DNA of 63,626 nt, taken from the NCBI GenBank assembly GCA_947625095.1, contig CANQMX010000011.1, positions 1 to 63,626 of the forward strand. Direction: 5' to 3'. Of the stretch, positions 58,652-63,626 are shown piece after piece. The DNA comes from an uncultured Clostridia bacterium (GTDB lineage: Bacteria; Bacillota; Clostridia; Christensenellales; Borkfalkiaceae). Positions within the stretch are counted from its first letter, which is position 1. Each line of letters opens with the position of its first letter. The notes under the pieces are model-generated. The model did not search any database. It was given only the letters and a program-made list of their open reading frames with translations, and had not been told where the DNA came from. Made by a program: the position numbers and the translations under genes.

Positions 58652-59065
58652 ATGGAACTTTGGCAGGTGGTTGCGATTGCGGTTTCCGTATCGATCGGCG
58701 CGCTCATCGCCATTTGTGGGATCGTGCTGATCCGAAAATTCGGCAAACGCAACAAGAACATTGATAAACGGAAGGACGACAGGACGCTCATTGACGAGAA
58801 CACGCGTGCTGCCGCCGCGCTTGTGGAGTACGCGAAAAGTTACGACGCGCTCTTGGACGAGCTATGCAAGATCCGCGAGAAGATAAAGTATCTCATTCCC
58901 TCCGAGGACGGCAAAATTCGTGATTACGACCTGAAAATCAAGGATCTTATTGAAGATCTGCGCATCAATTTTGAAAAGACAGAGCCAAACGAACCCAACA
59001 AGAAGATCGATTCTCTCCTCATTCAGTTGAAAACGACGATAAGCGAGCGCGACGCACGGATTTGA
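58652..59065 (+). CDS. Small bitopic membrane protein, unknown
   Basis: A 137-aa protein with one N-terminal membrane segment (WQVVAIAVSVSIGALIAICGIVLI, about 4-27), a basic stop-transfer region and a charged, helical cytoplasmic domain with coiled-coil potential (DELCKIREKIKYL, DLKIKDLIEDLRINFEK). I do not recognise the family. It has a clear promoter and AAGGAG. Its gene ends just before a repeat block and a tRNA gene. Confidence 0.7.
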   Translation: MELWQVVAIAVSVSIGALIAICGIVLIRKFGKRNKNIDKRKDDRTLIDENTRAAAALVEYAKSYDALLDELCKIREKIKYLIPSEDGKIRDYDLKIKDLIEDLRINFEKTEPNEPNKKIDSLLIQLKTTISERDARI

Positions 59066-59118
59066 GAAGTTCGAAAGTCGACCCCGCGAGAAAAGTGATA
59101 CTGCGCCCGCTATGCGGG

Positions 59119-59151
59119 CTCGTGCCGCGCTTAGTAGACAATAGTGCGCGC
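59119..59151. repeat. Inverted relative of the 32796-32829 repeat block
   Basis: Starting CTCGTGCCGCGCTTAGTAG and ending AGTGCGCGC, this is the reverse complement of 32796-32829 apart from about 4 central bases and a 1-bp length difference. A dispersed intergenic module. Confidence 0.72.
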
Positions 59152-59183
59152 GGTCGGGGTCGAGAATCGACCTCGACAGGTGC

Positions 59184-59229
59184 GGCACCAAGAAAAGAGA
59201 CCCCAACAGGGGTCTCTTTTCTTGGTGCC
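59184..59229 (-). terminator. Perfect 21-bp hairpin terminating tRNA-Leu
   Basis: Arms 59184-59204 and 59209-59229 are exactly complementary with a 4-nt loop. Read on the minus strand it follows the tRNA directly, and its first arm includes the tRNA 3' end GGCACCA. Confidence 0.85.
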
Positions 59230-59309
59230 GGTGATCGGGGTCGAACCGATACGGTATTTCTACCACAGGATTTTGAGTCCAGCGCGTCTGCCAATTCCAC
59301 CACACCGGC
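59223..59309 (-). tRNA. tRNA-Leu (anticodon CAA)
   Basis: On the minus strand a cloverleaf starts GCCGGTG and ends CACCGGC, A, CCA (CCA encoded). The D-arm contains GGAATTGGCAGACGCG, typical of tRNA-Leu; the anticodon loop is CTCAAAA, giving anticodon CAA (codon TTG); a long variable arm and TTCGACC T-loop follow. 87 nt including CCA. Confidence 0.95.
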
Positions 59310-59320
59310 GAAGCATTAAA

Positions 59321-59349
59321 ATTATATATGATTTGCGGGGAAATTGCAA
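59321..59349 (-). promoter_or_regulatory. tRNA-Leu(CAA) promoter
   Basis: On the minus strand TTGCAA (59344-59349), 17 bp, TATAAT (59321-59326), 12 nt before the tRNA 5' end; divergent from polA. Confidence 0.75.
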
Positions 59350-59367
59350 GCGATTTTTCCGATATTC

Positions 59368-59396
59368 TTGCAAAAAACAGCAAAGCGTGTTACAAT
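59368..59396 (+). promoter_or_regulatory. polA promoter (leaderless)
   Basis: TTGCAA (59368-59373), 17 bp, TACAAT (59391-59396), then 6 nt to the polA ATG with no Shine-Dalgarno. Confidence 0.78.
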
Positions 59397-59402
59397 AATT
59401 TT

Positions 59403-61952
59403 ATGGACGAAAAGTTAAAAACCTTTATTCTTATCGACGGGAACAGTTTGCTCAACCGCGCCTTTTATGCGGTATCGCTCATGACGACCAAGGACGGCCT
59501 CCCCACAAACGGCATCTTCGGCTTCGTGAAACTCATTTTGAAGATCATCGAAGAGAAGAAACCCACATATTTTGCGGTTGCCTTCGATCTGCACGCGCCC
59601 ACCTTCCGCCACAAGATGTACAGCGGCTATAAGGCTACAAGAAAGCCCATGCCGGAGGAACTTGTCGTGCAAGTGCCCGTGCTCAAAGATCTGTTGAAGG
59701 CGATGGGGCTGAAAACGGTGGAACTCGAGGGCTACGAGGCGGACGACATCATCGGCACGCTCTCCCGCAGGTTCGACGGGGTGGAGACCTACATCTACAC
59801 GGGCGACAGAGACGCCTATCAACTTGTAAAAGAGCACGTCAACGTCTGTTTTACCCGCCGCGGCGTGAGCGATATCGACCTTCTCACGGCGGAAAACTTT
59901 TATGAAAAGGTGGGGCTTGAACCGTGGCAGATCATCGAGGAAAAGTCCCTCATGGGCGATTCCTCGGATAATATCCCCGGCGTAAGGGGGATAGGGCCGA
60001 AGAGCGCGCTCCAGCTTCTGCGCGAATATAAGAGCCTCGACGGGGTCTACCGTAACCTCAATGAACTTCCGCCGTCGCTCTTCCAAAAACTCGTCTCAAA
60101 CGAAAGGGCGGCGCGCCTTTCGCACATCCTCGCAAAGATCGATACCAATGTGCCCATCAAACTCGAAAAGGAGGAGTGCACCTTTACCCTTCCCTTCCGC
60201 GAGGAGGCGCGCTCCATCCTTTTGCGCCTCGAATTCCGCTCCCTCGTGGGCGGCGCGTATTTCGGGGAGGTCAGCCGCCCGACGGTCACGCCCACCGTTT
60301 GCACGGAACTCGAAAGCCTCCTCGCCGCGGTGCAAAACATCACTTCGTTCGCCTTCGCCGCGGATAAAAAGGCGTGCCACGTCGCCTTTGACGGCAAGGA
60401 ATTTATCTTGCCCATCCGCGAAAGTTTCCTCGACAACGGCTTTTTCTTCCACGATTTTGCGCCGCTCTTCTCCGCGCTCTTCGCCGAGGGAAAGACGGCA
60501 TACGCGACCGACGTCAAGACCCTCCTGCACAGGCTCTCGGAGATCAACATCGCGCCCAAGGGGGTCATTGAAGATGTCTCTCTCCTGCGCTATCTTTCCG
60601 ATTCCAACCAGCGCGCCCTGACGGCGGAGGACTTTGCAAAGGATTTCGATCTGCCGCCCGAATGTCTGGCGCTGGGCGTTCAATATGCCTACAACGACGC
60701 GATGAAATCGCTGAAAGGCACGGAGGAGGAAAAACTCTACCGCGAATTGGAGCTGCCCCTCGAGCGCGTGCTCTACGAGATGGAGCGCGTCGGCGTGCGC
60801 GTCGATATGGAAAAATTCCCCGAATTTTCCGATAAATTCAACGCGCAGCTCAAGGAACTCTCCGAAGAGATCTTCGAACTTGCGGGTGGAACGCCCTTCA
60901 ACCTCAATTCTCCCTTTCAACTCTCCGAAGTTTTGTTTGAAAAACTCGGTTTCAGCGCGCAGGGGTTCAAGAAGAATATCCGCGGGGGCTACTCCACGAG
61001 CGCCGAGGTTTTGGAAAAACTCGCCGAGGAGCACGAAATCGCGCGGCTCATTTTGCGCTACCGCGAAGTGCAGAAATTGCAGTCCACCTACATCGACGGC
61101 ATCCGCCCGCTTGCGGTGGGGGGGATCGTGCACACGACGTACAACCAGACGATGACGACGACGGGGCGGCTTTCGAGCACCAACCCCAACTTGCAGAACA
61201 TTCCCGTGCGCACCGAAATGGGGCACGAGTTGCGCAAACTTTTCATCGCGCGCGAGGGAAATCTCTTTGTTGACGCCGATTATTCGCAGATAGAATTGCG
61301 GCTCTTGGCGCATTTTTCGGGCTGTAAAGCCCTCATCAAGGCGTACAACGACGGCGAGGACATCCACGCCGCAACGGCGGCGCGCGTCTTCAATCTCGCC
61401 TTAAAGGACGTGACGCCCGCCCTGCGCCGCCGCGCAAAGACCATCAACTTCGGCATCATCTACGGCATGAGCGCGTTCGGGCTTGCCAAGGACCTCGGCT
61501 GTTCCACGAGCGAGGCGCAGGAGTACATCACCAAGTACTTCGCCTCCCATCCCGAAGTCAAGGAGTACATGGATGCAAACGTGCGCGCGGCGAAGGAGCA
61601 GGGGTATGTGACAACGATTTTGGGGCGCAAACGGTTTATCCCCGAGTTGAAATCGCCCAATTACAGCGTTCGCGGTTTCGGCGAGCGCGCGGCAATGAAT
61701 ATGCCCCTGCAGGGGAGCGCGGCGGACATCATCAAAATTTCCATGTTGCGCGTTGCCGAGCGGCTGGCGCGCGACGGGCTGAAAACGCAGATGGTACTGC
61801 AAGTGCACGACGAACTTGTGCTCGACGCGCCGCTTGCGGAGGCGGAGCGCGCCGCAAAGGCGCTCAAAGAGGAGATGGAGAACGCGGTAAAACTTTCCGT
61901 GCCGCTCATCGCGGAAGTCTCCACGGGGAAGAGCTGGTATGACGCAAAGTAA
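59403..61952 (+). CDS. polA: DNA polymerase I
   Basis: An 849-aa Pol I for gap filling and Okazaki-fragment processing. N-terminal 5' nuclease (FILIDGNSLLNRAFYA, YEADDIIGTL, GDSSDNIPGVRGIGPKSA); a middle exonuclease-like domain where I find no catalytic DxE motif, so proofreading is probably lost as in several Bacillota; then the polymerase: TTTGRLSSTNPNLQNIPVRTE, DADYSQIELRLLAHFSG (motif A), RRRAKTINFGIIYGMS (motif B) and QVHDELVLD (motif C). The promoter ends 6 nt before the ATG, so the mRNA is probably leaderless. coaE overlaps its 3' end by 14 bp. Confidence 0.97.
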   Translation: MDEKLKTFILIDGNSLLNRAFYAVSLMTTKDGLPTNGIFGFVKLILKIIEEKKPTYFAVAFDLHAPTFRHKMYSGYKATRKPMPEELVVQVPVLKDLLKAMGLKTVELEGYEADDIIGTLSRRFDGVETYIYTGDRDAYQLVKEHVNVCFTRRGVSDIDLLTAENFYEKVGLEPWQIIEEKSLMGDSSDNIPGVRGIGPKSALQLLREYKSLDGVYRNLNELPPSLFQKLVSNERAARLSHILAKIDTNVPIKLEKEECTFTLPFREEARSILLRLEFRSLVGGAYFGEVSRPTVTPTVCTELESLLAAVQNITSFAFAADKKACHVAFDGKEFILPIRESFLDNGFFFHDFAPLFSALFAEGKTAYATDVKTLLHRLSEINIAPKGVIEDVSLLRYLSDSNQRALTAEDFAKDFDLPPECLALGVQYAYNDAMKSLKGTEEEKLYRELELPLERVLYEMERVGVRVDMEKFPEFSDKFNAQLKELSEEIFELAGGTPFNLNSPFQLSEVLFEKLGFSAQGFKKNIRGGYSTSAEVLEKLAEEHEIARLILRYREVQKLQSTYIDGIRPLAVGGIVHTTYNQTMTTTGRLSSTNPNLQNIPVRTEMGHELRKLFIAREGNLFVDADYSQIELRLLAHFSGCKALIKAYNDGEDIHAATAARVFNLALKDVTPALRRRAKTINFGIIYGMSAFGLAKDLGCSTSEAQEYITKYFASHPEVKEYMDANVRAAKEQGYVTTILGRKRFIPELKSPNYSVRGFGERAAMNMPLQGSAADIIKISMLRVAERLARDGLKTQMVLQVHDELVLDAPLAEAERAAKALKEEMENAVKLSVPLIAEVSTGKSWYDAK

Positions 61953-62520
61953 AAAAATCGCCGTAACGGGCGGGATCGGAAGCGGAAAGAGCGCGTTTTG
62001 CGACGTTCTGCGCGGCCTCGGGTACGCCGTCTTTTCGTGCGACGAGATTTCCGCGCAACTCTGGACGGACGCGCAGTATTTGAAAAGCCTCGGCGCGGCG
62101 TTCCCCGATTGTTGCACGGCGGGCGAGATCGACAGAAAAAAATTGACGGAAAAAATCTTTTCGGATGAGGCGGCGCGGCGGCGTCTCAACGCGCTTGCGC
62201 ACCCGCAGATCATGCAAAATTTGCTCGCCGCAATGGCGGCGCACGGCGTGAGCTTTGCCGAAGTGCCCCTTCTTTACGAAGAGGGGCTTGAGGGCGCGTT
62301 CGACGGCGTGATCGCCCTGCGCCGACCGCTGGAACAGCGCATTGCCTCCGTGCGCGTGCGGGATGGGCTGAAAGACGAGGAGATCCTCTTGCGCATGGCG
62401 GCGCAGCTCGACGTGGCGGAACTGAATAAAAAGCAGTGCTTTCTCCTTGAAAACGACGGCAAAATGCAGACGTTGGAGGCGGGGGCGCGGGCGGCGCTTC
62501 GGCATTTCGGCATCGCGTAG
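61939..62520 (+). CDS. coaE: Dephospho-CoA kinase
   Basis: A 193-aa CoaE, last step of CoA synthesis. P-loop TGGIGSGKSAFCDVL, the conserved FSCDEISAQLW (where Asp follows the loop), ALAHPQIMQNLL and EVPLLYEEGLEGAFD are family segments. It overlaps polA by 14 bp; this polA-coaE association is common in Bacillota. Confidence 0.94.
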   Translation: MTQSKKIAVTGGIGSGKSAFCDVLRGLGYAVFSCDEISAQLWTDAQYLKSLGAAFPDCCTAGEIDRKKLTEKIFSDEAARRRLNALAHPQIMQNLLAAMAAHGVSFAEVPLLYEEGLEGAFDGVIALRRPLEQRIASVRVRDGLKDEEILLRMAAQLDVAELNKKQCFLLENDGKMQTLEAGARAALRHFGIA

Positions 62521-62553
62521 AAAGTTTCCGTCGCCCTGCGCATACTGTATACA

Positions 62554-63084
62554 ATGAAACGGCGCTTTGCTTGGGCGTGCACGGCTGTATTGGGCGTCGC
62601 GCTCCTCATAATAATCGTATATTATGCGATACGGGCGAGTTATCCGCGCCCGTATTATGAAATTGTGAAGGGGAGCGGGCAAGAGCCAACCCTTATATAT
62701 GCCCTCATAAAGGCCGAGAGCGGGTTCGATGAAGGGGCGGTGAGCGAGGCGGGCGCGGTGGGTCTCATGCAGCTCATGCCCGCGACGGCGCAATTCATCT
62801 GTGCGCGCGAGAAGATCGAATACGAGCCGGAACGGCTGAAAGAGGGCGCGTACAACATTTTGCTTGGCTGCAAGTACATGGAATATCTCATCGGGCGCTT
62901 TCCATGTACAGAGACCGCCCTTGCCGCCTACAACGCGGGCGAGGGGGTCGTCTCCCGCTGGCTTTTGGACGAGGAATGTTCCTCTGACGGCGTCACTTTG
63001 AAGGCGATCCCCTATGCCGAGACGCGCGGATATCTGAAAAAAATTGCAAAATTCAGGAAAATTTATCAATTTTACTATGCTTAA
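62554..63084 (+). CDS. Lytic transglycosylase (SLT domain), membrane-anchored
   Basis: A 176-aa Slt-type enzyme cleaving peptidoglycan glycan strands. An N-terminal membrane anchor (about 7-26) is followed by the SLT domain: IYALIKAESGFDEGAVSEAGAVGLMQLMPATA (catalytic Glu in KAESGF), LGCKYMEYLIGRF, AALAAYNAGEG-type and YLKKI. No ribosome site precedes the ATG; CATACTGT lies 5 nt upstream. Confidence 0.92.
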   Translation: MKRRFAWACTAVLGVALLIIIVYYAIRASYPRPYYEIVKGSGQEPTLIYALIKAESGFDEGAVSEAGAVGLMQLMPATAQFICAREKIEYEPERLKEGAYNILLGCKYMEYLIGRFPCTETALAAYNAGEGVVSRWLLDEECSSDGVTLKAIPYAETRGYLKKIAKFRKIYQFYYA

Positions 63085-63087
63085 AAC

Positions 63088-63116
63088 TTGACTTTTGCTT
63101 GCCGATGCGGTACAAT
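63088..63116 (+). promoter_or_regulatory. tRNA-Leu(AAG) promoter
   Basis: TTGACT (63088-63093), 17 bp, TACAAT (63111-63116), 23 nt before the tRNA. Confidence 0.78.
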
Positions 63117-63139
63117 AGCAACGCTGTTTGAAAGAATAT

Positions 63140-63223
63140 GCGGTCGTGGCGGAATTGGCAGACGCGCAAGACTAAGGATCTTGTGGGATGACCGTGCAGG
63201 TTCAACTCCTGTCGACCGCACCA
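63140..63223 (+). tRNA. tRNA-Leu (anticodon AAG)
   Basis: Acceptor GCGGTCG...CGACCGC, discriminator A, encoded CCA (63221-63223). The D-arm GGAATTGGCAGACGCG and long variable arm are leucine-type. Anticodon stem CAAGA/TCTTG encloses CTAAGGA, giving anticodon AAG (codon CTT; A34 is probably deaminated to inosine). 84 nt including CCA. Confidence 0.95.
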
Positions 63224-63232
63224 AGTCAGTAT

Positions 63233-63280
63233 AATCCGAACCAAATACTCGTAACGAGTGAATGGTTCGGATTTACTTTT
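63233..63280 (+). terminator. Terminator after tRNA-Leu(AAG)
   Basis: AATCCGAACCA (63233-63243) pairs with TGGTTCGGATT (63263-63273), with an inner ACTCG/CGAGT pairing, followed by TACTTTTTA. Confidence 0.82.
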
Positions 63281-63303
63281 TATCTATGAGCATAGTTTCG
63301 GGC

Positions 63304-63332
63304 TTGATTTATGCGGAGTTTTATGCTATAAT
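63304..63332 (+). promoter_or_regulatory. Promoter of the DUF4177 gene
   Basis: TTGATT (63304-63309), 17 bp, TATAAT (63327-63332); GCGGAGG precedes the ATG. Confidence 0.8.
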
Positions 63333-63369
63333 ATTAGAACGATAAACAGGAATTTAGCGGAGGAATATT

Positions 63370-63522
63370 ATGTTTGAATACAAAGTGGAAATTTATAAAG
63401 TCAAAGAATTGGAAAAAGAATTAAATTCATTGGCTAAACAAGGCTGGCGGGTTATTGCTGTTACGCCGAATTTAGCTATGGGTTACGGAGTTATAGTTAC
63501 CTATGAAAGGCAAGTAAAATAA
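63370..63522 (+). CDS. DUF4177 family small protein
   Basis: A 50-aa protein, MFEYKVEIYKVKELEKELNSLAKQGWRVI then a short strand segment, fitting the DUF4177 pattern (a beta strand, a helix with LN.L...GW.V and a closing strand). Function unknown; often on mobile or variable DNA. The gene is clearly AT-richer than its neighbours (AAA, GAA, ATT codons) and lies just after a tRNA gene. Good promoter and GGAGG ribosome site. Confidence 0.8.
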   Translation: MFEYKVEIYKVKELEKELNSLAKQGWRVIAVTPNLAMGYGVIVTYERQVK

Positions 63523-63626
63523 ATTTCAATTTAGCCGCACGGACAACGGGCATCTATACCATAGGTATAGCACACTATACTTATTGCGCTACGCTCCATA
63601 AGTTCCGTGTGCCCTGCGGGGCTGTT
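63523..63626. other. Right edge with short palindromes
   Basis: No gene. CTATACC ATA GGTATAG (near 63555-63571) is a short perfect palindrome, followed by a GCGCTACGCTCC-type segment like the interior of the REP-like repeats. Confidence 0.5.

Noticed and set aside
59019..59303. Short protein MVELADALDSKSCGRN...
   Set aside because: This is the well-known spurious translation of a tRNA-Leu gene.

Overview
This 63.6 kb window is a GC-rich bacterial chromosome segment made up almost entirely of housekeeping genes. Several features point to a spore-forming Bacillota (Clostridia-like) lineage: neighbouring spore genes yabP and yabQ, WhiA, the secG-rnr-smpB order, a B. subtilis-type ThyA, DUF1540 and DUF1848 proteins, anaerobic ribonucleotide reductase with AdhE, a PolA that appears to lack proofreading residues, and dnaE followed by pfkA. 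The exact lineage is an inference. I see no prophage, CRISPR array, rRNA operon or intact transposon.

Layout. Positions 488-4970 (minus strand): secG, rnr, smpB, a phosphodiesterase-like enzyme and a HIT protein. 5166-9936 (plus): ketopantoate reductase family, histidine phosphatase, gltX, thyA, folA. 10137-14846: typA, then yabP, yabQ, a DivIC-like protein, a Ppx/GppA-like phosphatase and an M50-like membrane protease. 14925-17991: an XRE regulator divergent from a GH127 glycosidase, then an MntR-like repressor. 18022-24379: aroA divergent from a YgjP-like peptidase, then tyrA, DUF1934, an MBL hydrolase, rho and a ROK kinase. 24587-29952: a membrane-anchored PadR-type regulator, a YkvI-like permease and an NMT1/SsuA-type ABC importer. 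30067-38482: valS, an HtrA-like lipoprotein protease, adhE and a PI-PLC-like protein. 38905-43477: rplI, a DUF1540 protein, an anchored solute-binding-like protein, murB, a PHP protein and whiA. 43474-52766: dnaE, pfkA, a PfkB kinase, an HD hydrolase and nrdD-nrdG behind tandem NrdR boxes. 52883-63626: an M29 peptidase, two CobW-family GTPases, a flavodoxin, an RsmF-like methyltransferase, DUF1848, polA-coaE-lytic transglycosylase, two tRNA-Leu genes and an AT-richer end carrying a DUF4177 gene.

The most interesting material lies between the genes. (1) A five-copy, same-orientation palindromic element (core CATAGTACTATG, then ACATAA after four bases) has compensating outer base pairs and promoter-like hexamers 17 bp apart. 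(2) A second family keeps constant flanks (CCTCATACCGA and AGTGTATCTT) around stems whose sequences differ but stay self-complementary. (3) Near-ideal promoters end only 6-7 nt before ATG codons with no Shine-Dalgarno at aroA, the XRE gene, the YgjP-like gene and polA, predicting leaderless mRNAs. (4) The folA start region is duplicated, leaving a 10-codon decoy ORF. Among proteins, a PadR domain fused to a long coiled coil and a membrane domain, and a degenerate CobW GTPase fused to a DUF1980-like domain next to a His/Asp-rich CobW protein, are the least conventional.

All calls were made by reading the sequence and translations; no database search was run. Gene identities rest on remembered family motifs.
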